A stretch of DNA of 64,000 nt from JABMQB01 sp964575025 (GTDB lineage: Bacteria; Bacteroidota; Bacteroidia; Bacteroidales; Prolixibacteraceae), in assembly GCA_964575025.1 (NCBI GenBank), contig CAZNPV010000008.1, forward strand, positions 1 through 64,000. Reading direction: 5' to 3'. Positions 50,578 to 60,149 of the stretch are shown piece by piece (position 1 is the stretch's first letter; each line of letters starts with the position of its first letter). The position numbers and the translations under genes are program-made. The notes beneath the pieces are model-generated. The model saw only the letters and a program-made list of their open reading frames with translations, was not told the origin of the DNA and did no database searches.

Positions 50578-52587
50578 ATGGAAAATGAAAAAATAAAGCA
50601 AAAAATCCGGCAACTGCGGGAAGAACTGGATGAACACAACTACCGGTATTATGTGTTGGCCCAACCGGTGATCAGCGATTACGATTTTGACAGGAAGTTG
50701 AAAGAGCTGGAAGCACTGGAAAAACAGTATCCCGCATATGACGATCCCAATTCACCCACCAAAAGAGTAGGCAGCGACATCAACACATCGTTTGAGCAAG
50801 TCAGGCACCAGCGGCCTATGCTTTCCCTGGCAAACAGTTACTCGGAAGAAGAAATAAAAGATTTTGACCGGCGCATACAAAAAAGTGTGGGTGAAGATTT
50901 TCACTATGCCTGTGAGTTAAAATACGATGGAACTTCGATCAGCCTGCACTATGAGAAGGGTGTTCTGGTGCAAGCCATAACCCGGGGCGACGGCATTCAG
51001 GGGGACGATGTTACGGCCAACATACGGACCATCCGGTCCATTCCCCTGAAATTACGCGGGCTTGATTTTCCGGACCGGTTTGAAATACGGGGGGAAGTGG
51101 TTCTTCCTTTTGCAGTTTTTAACCGGATCAATGAAAGCCGGTTAAAAACGGGGGATGCTCCTTTTGCCAATCCCAGGAATGCAGCAGCCGGCACTCTTAA
51201 ACTGCTCAACCCCTCTGTTGTAGCCTCACGTAATCTGGATGCCTACTTCTATTATCTGCTGGGAGAAAACCTCCCTTCCGAAGGGCATTACCAACGTTTA
51301 CAGGCGGCTAAGAAATGGGGATTTAAAATTTCGGACGATATGGTTTTGTGCAATACCCTGGAAGAGGTTTTTGCTTTCATTCACAAATGGGATTCGGCAA
51401 GATTTACCTTGCCTGTAGCCACCGACGGAGTGGTCATTAAGGTGAATTCCGCACGTCTTCAGGAGAAATTGGGATTCACGGCCAAATCGCCCCGCTGGGC
51501 CATTGCCTATAAATACAAAGCCGAAGAAGCCACCACCCTCCTGCGATCGGTCTCCTTTCAGGTTGGGCGCACCGGAACGGTAACTCCGGTAGCGAACCTG
51601 GAACCGGTTTTGCTGGCTGGAACCACCGTAAAAAGAGCTTCGCTGCACAATGCTGCCATTATCAAAAACCTGGACCTCCACCTGGGAGATACCGTATTTG
51701 TGGAAAAAGGAGGCGAGATTATCCCGAAAATTACCGGTGTGGATGCATCCAAAAGGCATCCCCTGGCAAAACCGGTGACATTTATTTCAGCATGCCCGGA
51801 ATGCGGAACCCCCCTAAAAAAAGAAGAAGACGAAGCAGCCTGGTACTGTCCCAACGAAACCGGTTGTCCTCCACAGATCAAAGGAAGAATGGAACATTTC
51901 GTCAGCCGGAAAGCAATGGATATCGATGGCCTCGGCCGGGAAACGATCGACCTGCTCTATTCCAACGGACTGGTTCGGGATATCGCCGACCTCTATGCAT
52001 TAAAAAAAGAACAGATCGCTCCCCTGGAAAGGCTGGGAGACAAATCAGCCGAAAGAATCGTAAAAAGCATCGAAGATTCCAGATCGGTTCCGTTTGAACG
52101 GGTGTTGTTTGCCCTGGGAATACGCTACGTGGGTGAAACCGTGGCGAAAACGCTGGCAAACAAACTGGGAAATATAGAAAACCTGAAAACAGCAACAACC
52201 GAAGAGTTAATGGCGATCCCGGAAATCGGAAAAAGCATTGCGGAAAGCATCGAATCGTTTTTTTCCAATGAAAAGAACCTTCAACTGATAGAAAAGCTAC
52301 GAAAATACGGAGTTCAGTTACAACAGGATGCGGAAGGAAAAACCATGGAGAGCGAAAAACTCCGGGGATTAAACATGGTCATCTCAGGCACCTTTAAAAA
52401 CTTCTCGAGAGATCAAATGAAAAAACTGATTGAACAACATGGAGGGAAAAATGTGAGCTCGGTGTCCCAAAAAACAAATTACCTGGTGGCTGGCGAAAAT
52501 ATGGGCCCTGCAAAACGTGAAAAAGCGAATAGCTTACATATCCCTGTCCTTTCAGAGGAAGATTTCATCCGGATGCTGGGAATCTGA
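50578..52587 (+). CDS. ligA: NAD+-dependent DNA ligase LigA
   Basis: This 669-residue enzyme seals nicks using NAD+. From the ATG at 50578 it begins with domain Ia (YRYYVLAQPVISDYDFDRKL). The adenylation site is LKYDGTSISL with the reactive Lys near residue 116, then an OB fold. A zinc finger (CPECGTPL with YCPN and CPPQ) lies at about 405-430, helix-hairpin-helix repeats follow (about 455-570), and the C-terminal BRCT domain is LRGLNMVISGTFKNFSR to the end. Cytoplasmic, essential in bacteria, normal length. The frame is open upstream to 50206 inside the DUF456 gene, but that part is not coding. Confidence 0.97.
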   Translation: MENEKIKQKIRQLREELDEHNYRYYVLAQPVISDYDFDRKLKELEALEKQYPAYDDPNSPTKRVGSDINTSFEQVRHQRPMLSLANSYSEEEIKDFDRRIQKSVGEDFHYACELKYDGTSISLHYEKGVLVQAITRGDGIQGDDVTANIRTIRSIPLKLRGLDFPDRFEIRGEVVLPFAVFNRINESRLKTGDAPFANPRNAAAGTLKLLNPSVVASRNLDAYFYYLLGENLPSEGHYQRLQAAKKWGFKISDDMVLCNTLEEVFAFIHKWDSARFTLPVATDGVVIKVNSARLQEKLGFTAKSPRWAIAYKYKAEEATTLLRSVSFQVGRTGTVTPVANLEPVLLAGTTVKRASLHNAAIIKNLDLHLGDTVFVEKGGEIIPKITGVDASKRHPLAKPVTFISACPECGTPLKKEEDEAAWYCPNETGCPPQIKGRMEHFVSRKAMDIDGLGRETIDLLYSNGLVRDIADLYALKKEQIAPLERLGDKSAERIVKSIEDSRSVPFERVLFALGIRYVGETVAKTLANKLGNIENLKTATTEELMAIPEIGKSIAESIESFFSNEKNLQLIEKLRKYGVQLQQDAEGKTMESEKLRGLNMVISGTFKNFSRDQMKKLIEQHGGKNVSSVSQKTNYLVAGENMGPAKREKANSLHIPVLSEEDFIRMLGI

Positions 52588-52667
52588 TTGTTTGGACCGG
52601 TTTATTCACCTATAAGCAAAGATGGAATCATGGCATACCAATATCTTTTGTTATTTTTACAATCTTT

Positions 52668-53171
52668 ATGACCTTTAAGAAAAAAATAGCGAACTACCTG
52701 TTGAAAAGCAAGTACCGGAAAATCAAAAGGGAAGTCAGAATTTCCGGGATTGGCAACCACAGGAAAGTGGGTGTTCTCTGGCATATCAATGACAGGGAAG
52801 CTTTCCGTTACATCACGGATTTCCTGAAAAACAAACCGGTCATCTTACGGAACCTTTGTTACACAGACAATACAGAAGAACCCTTTCCAGGGTCCTTTAA
52901 CAAAAAGGAAACCAATTTTCTGGGGTTTCCAAAAAAGAGTGTTATGGATCGGTTCATGGAATTTGAATATGACCTGCTGTTTCTTATTACCCTGACACCC
53001 TGCTTTCCCCTGGAAGCAATAACAGCCCTGACAAAGGCACATTTTAAAATTGGCCCGGCTTTCGGGCAGGTTGATTATCTGGACCTCTCCATCGATACAG
53101 GGGATAATAAGAATTCCCTTTACCTGGTAAAACAACAGATTTATTACATTGAACAATTCAGCAAAACATAA
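52668..53171 (+). CDS. DUF6913 family protein
   Basis: This 167-residue protein is basic at the N terminus (KKKIANYLLKSKYRKIKREV) with a predicted alpha/beta fold and a CFPLEAITALTKAHFKIGP segment near 122-140. Proteins of this kind are found directly upstream of dapA across Bacteroidota; the role is unknown. Here its stop codon is six bases before the dapA ATG, so the two are almost certainly cotranscribed. Confidence 0.78.
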   Translation: MTFKKKIANYLLKSKYRKIKREVRISGIGNHRKVGVLWHINDREAFRYITDFLKNKPVILRNLCYTDNTEEPFPGSFNKKETNFLGFPKKSVMDRFMEFEYDLLFLITLTPCFPLEAITALTKAHFKIGPAFGQVDYLDLSIDTGDNKNSLYLVKQQIYYIEQFSKT

Positions 53172-53177
53172 AACAAC

Positions 53178-54059
53178 ATGGATTCACTTTTTAAGGGCGC
53201 AGGAGTAGCCCTGATCACTCCATTCAAAGAAGACAAATCAGTCGATTACGAAACCCTGGGAACGATTGTTAAAAACCAGCTTTCGAACCAGATGGATTAC
53301 CTGGTAGCCCTGGGAACAACAGCAGAAACGCCGACCCTCACAGGGAACGAAAAACAGCATGTGGTACGGTGTGTGACAGAGCATGCCGCAGGAAAGGTGC
53401 CGGTTGTGGTTGGCATGGGAGGAAACAGTACGAAAGCCGTGATTCAGGACATGAAAAAATTTGACCTGACCGGCGTTGATGGACTGCTGATTGTGACACC
53501 TTACTATAACAAACCTTCCCAGGAAGGACTGTACAAACATTTCAAAACTCTTTCAGAAGAGAGTCCGCTTCCCATTATTCTCTATAATGTCCCCTCGCGA
53601 ACCGGGGTAAACATGAAGGCTAAAACAACCATCCGGCTGGCTTCCGAATGCAAAAATATTGTGGCCATCAAAGAAGCCTCGGGTAATTTTTCCCAGTTCA
53701 GCATGATTGAAAAATATACACCCGATGATTTTCTGTTGATTTCCGGTGACGATGCCGTAGCCCTTCCGGTTTTATCCATTGGAGGAAAAGGGGTGATCTC
53801 GGTCATTGCCAATTGCTATCCCGGAAAAATCAGTGCCTTGATTCATGCCGGCTTAAACGAAAATTTTTCAGAATCCCTGAAAATCCACAGGGAGTTGATC
53901 GACCTGATAAAATTGATCTTCAGAGAAGGAAATCCGTGTGGAGTGAAAGCCCTGATGCATGCCAAAGGAATCTGTCACAATGTGGTACGAAGCCCCCTGA
54001 ACGAGGTTTCAAAGGATTTATATGCTGAAATTGAAGAAGCAGTGAAGCAAATCGGATAA
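53178..54059 (+). CDS. dapA: 4-hydroxy-tetrahydrodipicolinate synthase
   Basis: This 293-residue cytoplasmic aldolase condenses pyruvate and aspartate semialdehyde, the first step to lysine and diaminopimelate. GTTAETPTL (about 46-54) is the substrate loop, with Thr pairs. TPYYNKPSQEGLYKHF carries the Tyr of the proton relay, YNVPSRTGVN follows, and the Schiff-base Lys is in AIKEASGNF (near residue 164). The C terminus has the usual RxPL-like turn (RSPLNEVS). Length and motif order are normal. Confidence 0.96.
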   Translation: MDSLFKGAGVALITPFKEDKSVDYETLGTIVKNQLSNQMDYLVALGTTAETPTLTGNEKQHVVRCVTEHAAGKVPVVVGMGGNSTKAVIQDMKKFDLTGVDGLLIVTPYYNKPSQEGLYKHFKTLSEESPLPIILYNVPSRTGVNMKAKTTIRLASECKNIVAIKEASGNFSQFSMIEKYTPDDFLLISGDDAVALPVLSIGGKGVISVIANCYPGKISALIHAGLNENFSESLKIHRELIDLIKLIFREGNPCGVKALMHAKGICHNVVRSPLNEVSKDLYAEIEEAVKQIG

Positions 54060-54200
54060 AGAAATGCTTCCCATTTAAGGTCTCCGTACTATTCCTATGA
54101 AAACCGGAACCGGGAAAATAAAACAGGACCTCCCCGACCACCGAAGCCTTTGGCGAAGAACTCAGCAACACGCGGAAAGGACATAGATTTTCAGTATATT

Positions 54201-56387
54201 TTACACCTCCAGATTGGTAAATTCCCTGGTAATATCAAATTCATATTCAGGGTATTCATATAACGGCATCCGGGGTTCGGTCTGGCCGATGGAATAGCAG
54301 TATAATCCGGTATAATCGTTTCGGTTCTCCCCCATTTCTTCCAGTTGATTCAGGTATTCGCTGATGGATTTGGATTCAATGATGATCACTTTCCCCATTT
54401 TATGGATAATCGGGCTGTGACTTCGGGTTTGGTCATGGTCGAATTCCAGGATCCGCCGTCCATATCTTGTGATTCCTATCACACGGAAGGTAAGGCTTTT
54501 ACCGACACCCGGAAGATTTAACACATTCCGGTCAGTAGCCAAAAAAGGAATTTTCTCTTTATGGCGTATCTCATTGATCTGATCAATCATCTTAGGGGCA
54601 TCATGTGTCAGGTTCCGTATATTTTCCAGTTCATTTTCAGGAATCTCCCCAAGCTGTTTTTCTTCCGTTTGTTCCTGTACGGCACGTGCATTGGGAGCAA
54701 AATTGTTGCTGTTCTCCATGTATCCCTTTACCGTAAAGGTGTAGTAATTCAGAACCCCAACGTCATTCAGTACTTTCCTCAGTTTAGCTGTATGTCCTCT
54801 TCGTGAAGCTGCAGCAGTAAAGACCAACTGATTTGTCACAGCCCATCCTGCTGACAAAAGCTTTGTGATTGCCTTTGCAGCTTCCGGAGTGACCTCCATG
54901 GGAGATTCGAAGTGGGTTTGAACAACGAATTGTTTGATGCCTATGCGGGAAGCCTTCTTTTTGAATGCTTTAAGAACCTGAATTAATTCATCGGTAATCC
55001 GGAAAGGAATGTACACCGGCAAACGGGTTCCCAGCCTGATGCGTACTATTTCCGCATATTTTTCCCCGTTTTTTCTTTTTTCATTGGCTTCTTTTTTCCG
55101 GAGAGCCATTTCATAGATGCCATCCAGAATTTTTTTCAGCGCATGGTCTGAACTCATCAAGGCATCGCCTCCTGTAATCAGGATATCGCGCAACTGGGAA
55201 TCGTTTTCAAAATAGTCCATCAGATGCTTCAGTTTCTCCTCCCAGGTTTCGTTGGGTCTCAGCTTATTGAGGTTAAAATTGAGGTGACCCCGTTGAAAAT
55301 CATACATTCGCTGGCAAATAGCACACAATCCTCCACAGGCACGGCCCTGGGTATCCGGTATCAGAATGGCTACTTCAGGATAACGCCGGTGAATGCTATA
55401 CAAATAGGGTAAGATCCAACCTGCTGCATTGGGTTCACCCACTTTCACAGTATCTTCCTTTTCCCAGGCCACAATATTCCCGAATTCATCAACCAGTTGC
55501 TGGCTGTACAAAACATAACACCGGATAGCCAGATCGGAACTGCTGGTAAAACCCGGTATCCTGACGTTCAACAAGGATAAATAATACGGATTGACAAAAA
55601 ATGGAATTCCTATACTCCGAGCTTCATACAAAATTTTCATGGTATCCGGGTCCAGCGAATAGTCCAGCATCTCATTTAACAAATCGGGATTCCGGACAGC
55701 AAACTGAAGGTGAAAGGTTGATTCGTTCCACCATTCATTCATCCGTTGGACTTTTTGTTCGTGTGTTAAACCCGGTTCAAACTGATATTTCGGACGGTTG
55801 ATCTCCCCTTTTTCTATTTTATCAATCAGGATATGAATAATGCGGGATTTATTATTTTCCCGAAGTTTCACAATGCGGGGATCCAATCCCGAAGGAAAAC
55901 GTTTCATCCATTTTTCAATCTTCTCACGGTCAGGGATCTCTTTTTCCTGAACTCCTCGTAACTGTCTGAAGAGTTGCAACATATCCCTGAAAAAACCAGG
56001 TCTGGCCCCACCGGTGCCAAAATTCACTGCCAGCCAAAGCATACGGATCGGATTAGAAACGGCTATCTCTCCGCGGAGATTCTGATCCCTGAATTCCTGG
56101 CCGGCATGATCCATATAATCCAGTATGCGAATAAGGGCATAGTCTTTCCAGCGTAAGGAATGAAAGCTCTCCAGCGTGTTATCTTTCCCTTTATAGAATG
56201 TTACAGCTGCCGGATTTGCTTCCAGTTCAGGATATACCCAGTTGCGTATTCGAACCATTGCTTCTTCCAAACTTGCGGAAGTACGGAGAATATCTCCAAG
56301 AACAGGATTTTCTTTTAACAGAAGTTGAAGCAGCTTATGGGAAGGTATATTGATTGCAACTTTATCAAGTGATGTCAGATCATTCAT
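54201..56387 (-). CDS. large KamA-like radical SAM protein (lysine 2,3-aminomutase family)
   Basis: This 728-residue protein is much longer than lysine 2,3-aminomutase (about 415). The radical SAM motif is GGLCAIC following RAC, i.e. CxxxCxxC near residue 350, and it lacks the family-typical CRHCTRRR. LRDILITGGDALM (near 405) matches the aminomutase ITGGDPL strand, and FVVQTHFESPMEVT resembles the substrate-binding part. The first 300 residues form a separate helical domain of unknown type. It probably needs SAM, Fe-S and perhaps PLP. The real substrate is uncertain. It stands between dapA and a prenyl-synthase-like gene. Confidence 0.78.
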   Translation of the reverse strand: MNDLTSLDKVAINIPSHKLLQLLLKENPVLGDILRTSASLEEAMVRIRNWVYPELEANPAAVTFYKGKDNTLESFHSLRWKDYALIRILDYMDHAGQEFRDQNLRGEIAVSNPIRMLWLAVNFGTGGARPGFFRDMLQLFRQLRGVQEKEIPDREKIEKWMKRFPSGLDPRIVKLRENNKSRIIHILIDKIEKGEINRPKYQFEPGLTHEQKVQRMNEWWNESTFHLQFAVRNPDLLNEMLDYSLDPDTMKILYEARSIGIPFFVNPYYLSLLNVRIPGFTSSSDLAIRCYVLYSQQLVDEFGNIVAWEKEDTVKVGEPNAAGWILPYLYSIHRRYPEVAILIPDTQGRACGGLCAICQRMYDFQRGHLNFNLNKLRPNETWEEKLKHLMDYFENDSQLRDILITGGDALMSSDHALKKILDGIYEMALRKKEANEKRKNGEKYAEIVRIRLGTRLPVYIPFRITDELIQVLKAFKKKASRIGIKQFVVQTHFESPMEVTPEAAKAITKLLSAGWAVTNQLVFTAAASRRGHTAKLRKVLNDVGVLNYYTFTVKGYMENSNNFAPNARAVQEQTEEKQLGEIPENELENIRNLTHDAPKMIDQINEIRHKEKIPFLATDRNVLNLPGVGKSLTFRVIGITRYGRRILEFDHDQTRSHSPIIHKMGKVIIIESKSISEYLNQLEEMGENRNDYTGLYCYSIGQTEPRMPLYEYPEYEFDITREFTNLEV

Positions 56388-56479
56388 GCCTTTAATCTTT
56401 ATAATTTATAGAATCAATTCGTGTACGTATTTAAAATACACAAAAAGATGAAAAGTTCAAAAAAAAAAGCAGGTAATTC

Positions 56480-57715
56480 TTATTTGCAGGCCAGATCAGC
56501 CATTACCGATTCCATTATTTTCTTCATATAAGATATCCGCTGGGGAGAAAGCCGGCTTCGTCGTTTCTTCAGGTAGGCAATACTTAAAGGAGAATAGGAT
56601 TCTGTTTTTTTCATAAACCCGGGGCTGAAAAATGATCCATTCAGCAGGATTGTTTCCAGGAGCATTGTTTCCACACTTTTTTTAATCAGGCTTTTGTACA
56701 CAGGAATTTTATAGCCTCCAAAAGAATCCAGGTGATTAAAAACCTTTTCCCCGAAATGCAATGTTTTAGCAGCGAGTACATCGCGGGTTTTATTTTCAGA
56801 TTCAGTGGAAAACAGGGTATGCTGGCCGGTTTCCTGATCCTGGTTCACATCCTGCATATCGTCAAGCAGTTGAAGGGTTACACCAAACCCGAAACAAAAC
56901 CGTTCAAGGTTGGGAGGCAGATCGCCTGCCACCAGATAGCCATCTGCCAATACGGATGTCCCCCCCTTTTCAAAACTGATTTGTAGAATTTTTTCTCCGT
57001 TCAGGTGAGCTTCCGGTTCAATAAGACGAAGGCTCCGGGTTTGTGCATCATGGATGGCCAAAAGACTGGCATATACTTTGGGATATCGTTCTCTGTTGAA
57101 CTGTCCCTCAATCATTTCAACCAGCCTGAAGATACTTGTTTCGTGTTCATTTTGAGGGGTTACATCCTGACCACACAGTCTGGCCCTGAAACGTTTCGTA
57201 AATTCCATTTTTACCTGACGGCTGATGGCCTGGTTGTCCAGATAGTTATCGCTGTAGGGATACAACATGCTGTAGGCAAATACAGAAGGAGTCAATTCCA
57301 TTTTATACCCCATCATGAACTGAATCCCGTTCATGATCCACGCATTCCGGCAGGCCTGAAAAATATCGTCCAGATCAATGGCCGGATCAAACTGCCGGCT
57401 CATGCGGACAAAATCTTTGGTTATCTGTTTGTACGCTCCCGAAAAGATAACATCCAGCTGTTCCTCATTGAAATCAAAAACGGATTGGAAAAGAAACCTG
57501 GCCTGCGGAGTTAATTTTTCTTCAGGCCCCGATTTAATTTTTCCGCGGTTGGTACGGGTATTAAGTTTTTCGATAAATCCTTCAAAATATTGCTCCCTTT
57601 CTTTTTTTTCCTTTGCAGGGTACTGTTTTTCAAATACGGGTAAGTACGGTTCACATTGTGACCAGATCCTGATAAAATAATCCGTCAAACAGGGTACCGA
57701 AAGAAGTGATTGCAT
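56480..57715 (-). CDS. class I isoprenoid synthase-like protein
   Basis: This 411-residue, all-helical protein. DNYLD (156-160) and DDMQD (285-289, followed by VNQD) are the two Asp-rich motifs expected for a class I prenyl/terpene synthase, which would bind Mg2+ and a diphosphate substrate. The first motif has Asn in place of the second Asp, and the N-terminal 100 residues do not match FPP synthases. Cytoplasmic, no signal. It could be an isoprenyl diphosphate synthase, a cyclase or a non-catalytic homologue. No carotenoid, squalene or other terpene gene is adjacent. Confidence 0.65.
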   Translation of the reverse strand: MQSLLSVPCLTDYFIRIWSQCEPYLPVFEKQYPAKEKKEREQYFEGFIEKLNTRTNRGKIKSGPEEKLTPQARFLFQSVFDFNEEQLDVIFSGAYKQITKDFVRMSRQFDPAIDLDDIFQACRNAWIMNGIQFMMGYKMELTPSVFAYSMLYPYSDNYLDNQAISRQVKMEFTKRFRARLCGQDVTPQNEHETSIFRLVEMIEGQFNRERYPKVYASLLAIHDAQTRSLRLIEPEAHLNGEKILQISFEKGGTSVLADGYLVAGDLPPNLERFCFGFGVTLQLLDDMQDVNQDQETGQHTLFSTESENKTRDVLAAKTLHFGEKVFNHLDSFGGYKIPVYKSLIKKSVETMLLETILLNGSFFSPGFMKKTESYSPLSIAYLKKRRSRLSPQRISYMKKIMESVMADLACK

Positions 57716-57857
57716 AGACTAAATGGTTTTTAGGATCGCATTTGCAGGCAATACCGGTAAATCCGTTAAATTAAAACATTCCCTCGAGTCAGGCAATATT
57801 TTTCCGTTAAACGGGAAGAATCCGGGGACGTACAAAAGATTTCAGCAGATAAGAAAA

Positions 57858-58568
57858 TCAGGCTATGTTGTTAAATACTGCCTGGACATCGTCATCTTCT
57901 TCGAGTTTATCCAAAAGTTTCTCAATTTCTTCCAGTTGTTCCTCAGTAAATTCCACCGGGTTGTTCGGGATTCGTTGGAGGGATGCTTTTTTCACTTCAA
58001 TTCCCAGGTCTTCAAAAGCTTTTGACAAGTCTCCGAAGTTGGTATAGTCGGCATAGGCATACACAATCCCTTCATTTTCATCCATTTCTTCCAGCCCTGC
58101 ATCGATGAGGCCGAGTTCCAGTTCATCCATTCCAGGGGTGTCAGGTTTTTCAAATTCAAAAACGGCTTTACGGGAAAACATAAATTCAAGCGATCCTGTG
58201 GGAACCAGGGCTCCTCCGGATTTGTTAAAATAATTTTTTATATTGGCCACTGTCCGGGTTGGATTATCGGTAGCGCATTCAACCATAATCAACACTCCAT
58301 GCGGTCCTTTGCCCTCGTATAGTACTTCAGCGTAATGCGCGGCATCTTTCCCTGAGGCTCTTTTTATAGCTGCATCGATATTCGCCTTGGGCATGTTTTG
58401 GGCTTTGGCATTTAGAATTGCTGTTCGTAAAGCTGCATTCATATCCGGATCAGGGCCTCCCTCTTTGGCTGCTATCGTAATCGCTTTTCCCAGTTTCGGA
58501 AAAATCCGTGACATTTTATCCCAGCGTTTTTCTTTCGCTGCCCTCCGGTATTCAAATGCTCTTCCCAT
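57858..58568 (-). CDS. YebC/PmpR-type regulator or translation factor
   Basis: This 236-residue YebC/PmpR/TACO1 protein has the N terminus GRAFEYRRAAKEKRWDKMSR and IFPKLGKAITIAAKEGG, then the RTAILNAKAQNMPKANIDAAIKRA core and YEGKGPHGVLIMVE. Members act as DNA-binding regulators and, as recently shown for YebC-like proteins, help ribosomes through proline-rich stretches. A -7 box (TAAATTTG, 58618-58625) precedes it. Length is normal; acidic C-terminal tail. Confidence 0.94.
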   Translation of the reverse strand: MGRAFEYRRAAKEKRWDKMSRIFPKLGKAITIAAKEGGPDPDMNAALRTAILNAKAQNMPKANIDAAIKRASGKDAAHYAEVLYEGKGPHGVLIMVECATDNPTRTVANIKNYFNKSGGALVPTGSLEFMFSRKAVFEFEKPDTPGMDELELGLIDAGLEEMDENEGIVYAYADYTNFGDLSKAFEDLGIEVKKASLQRIPNNPVEFTEEQLEEIEKLLDKLEEDDDVQAVFNNIA

Positions 58569-58617
58569 TATTTATAATTTTCCTGGTTACGAAAATAATA
58601 CCAAAACAAATTGAAAA

Positions 58618-58625
58618 CAAATTTA
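58618..58625 (-). promoter_or_regulatory. -7 promoter box for the YebC gene
   Basis: On the minus strand TAAATTTG matches TAnnTTTG, 50 bases before the ATG of the YebC-like gene. It suggests separate transcription from the upstream APH-RapZ gene, whose end is 40 bases away. Confidence 0.45.
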
Positions 58626-58665
58626 TGCATCAGGGATCATCGTTGTTCTCCTGTTTGTTTACCTG

Positions 58666-60090
58666 CTATTCCTGTTCCCTGTGGGAAAGGATAATATCAA
58701 CGGGATACGTATTCCGCAGGTATTCAGACACTTTCTCCGCTGCATACACCGACCGGTGCTGTCCGCCGGTGCAGCCAAAACTAACCGAGAGATGAGTAAA
58801 ATCCCGTTCCAGGTATTTTTCCACTGCCTGAGTGATAAGCTTTTTTACCGAATCCAGAAATTCTGCCATTTCCGTTTTTGTTTCCAGAAAGGTTATTACC
58901 TCCTTATCCTGGCCCGTCAGATTCTTAAATTCCTTATACCTCCCCGGATTATGGATTGCACGGCAATCGAACACAAATCCTCCCCCGTTCCCGGACGGAT
59001 CAGCCGGAATACCCTTTTTATAGGAAAAACTGGTAATCCGCACGGTCAAGTCCTTTCCGGAAGCTCCTATCTGATGCAATACGCTTGATTCCGGAAGTTT
59101 CTTTAAGATATTCTTCAACTCCGGAATCTGTACCGGAAGATCCATTCCCGAGAGCAAATACTCCAGGTTACGAAGGGCATAGGGGATGCTTTTCAGGAAA
59201 TGTTCCTTTTTTTCATAAAATCCCCTGAAACCATACGCTCCCATTGCCTGCATGATTCTGATCAACACAAATCCGTCAAAATATTTCCGGAAAGTCGTTG
59301 GATCAGAAGGCGTTATTTTCTGTAGTTCATTCAGATAAAAACCGTATAATTCTTCCCGTACCGGGGGAGGAATATCCGCTTTGCCATCATACAGCAGGGA
59401 AGCCAGGTCGTATTGTAAGGCTCCTTTCCTGCCCCCCTGGTAATCGATAAAATATACCCGGTTGTTTTTTAACATGATATTCCTCGATTGAAAATCGCGG
59501 AAAAGAAAATAGGAATGGTCTGCCGTCAGCAGAAAATCACTTAACACCTGGAAGTCATCTTCAAGAGCCTGTTCATCAAAAGGTATTTGCGCCAGCTTCA
59601 GGAAATAGTATTTAAAATAGTTCAGGTCCCACATCATGGATTGTTTGTCGAAAGCCGCCCTGGGATAGCAAACCGAATAATCGATATCTCTGCCGGCCAG
59701 AACCTGAATACGGGGTAACTGAACCAGTACTTTCCTGTATTGAGCCACAATGCGGTCTGAAAAATCCCTGCCGGTACGTTCCTTACTTAAAAAATCGAAT
59801 AACGTAGTATCTCCCAGATCTTCAATCAAATAATAGGTCCGGCTGTCTCCCACTGCATAAATTTGCGGTACCGGAATAGTGTTTTTCATAAAATGGCCTG
59901 AAAAAGATAAAAAAGCCTCATTCTCTTTTACATCCCCATTAAAAGCACCGATAGCTGTTCGGTTTTCACTGTGTAACCGGCAATATTCACGGTAGGATCC
60001 GGATGAGGGCAAATCTTCCACATTCCGGACTTTTTCAGAGAAAGTGGATTCAAATAAGCGAATAATTTTATGGATTGCTTCGGGCTTCAA
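58666..60090 (-). CDS. aminoglycoside-phosphotransferase-like kinase fused to a RapZ C-terminal domain
   Basis: This 474-residue cytoplasmic fusion starts at TTG (60090), the first start in the frame. Residues 1-330 are an APH/choline-kinase fold: LIEDLGDTTLFDFL (about 88-101), FRDFQSRNIM (197-206, the catalytic loop with Asp199) and FIDYQ (214-218). From about 345, residues match the RapZ C-terminal domain: DCRAIHNPGRY, LTGQDKEVITFL, and SFGCTGGQHRSV (437-448). RapZ binds glucosamine-6-phosphate in E. coli; the N-terminal P-loop domain of RapZ is replaced here by a sugar-kinase-like domain. Likely a cell-wall amino-sugar kinase or sensor. Confidence 0.85.
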   Translation of the reverse strand: MKPEAIHKIIRLFESTFSEKVRNVEDLPSSGSYREYCRLHSENRTAIGAFNGDVKENEAFLSFSGHFMKNTIPVPQIYAVGDSRTYYLIEDLGDTTLFDFLSKERTGRDFSDRIVAQYRKVLVQLPRIQVLAGRDIDYSVCYPRAAFDKQSMMWDLNYFKYYFLKLAQIPFDEQALEDDFQVLSDFLLTADHSYFLFRDFQSRNIMLKNNRVYFIDYQGGRKGALQYDLASLLYDGKADIPPPVREELYGFYLNELQKITPSDPTTFRKYFDGFVLIRIMQAMGAYGFRGFYEKKEHFLKSIPYALRNLEYLLSGMDLPVQIPELKNILKKLPESSVLHQIGASGKDLTVRITSFSYKKGIPADPSGNGGGFVFDCRAIHNPGRYKEFKNLTGQDKEVITFLETKTEMAEFLDSVKKLITQAVEKYLERDFTHLSVSFGCTGGQHRSVYAAEKVSEYLRNTYPVDIILSHREQE

Positions 60091-60149
60091 TAGGTCTTTT
60101 TAAAAGTTAAACACTATTTTTATTCAGAATTTCATACAATAGTACCTGA

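Noticed and set aside
53060..53178. Lysine riboswitch before dapA
   Set aside because: The dapA ATG is six bases after the upstream gene, leaving no room for a leader.
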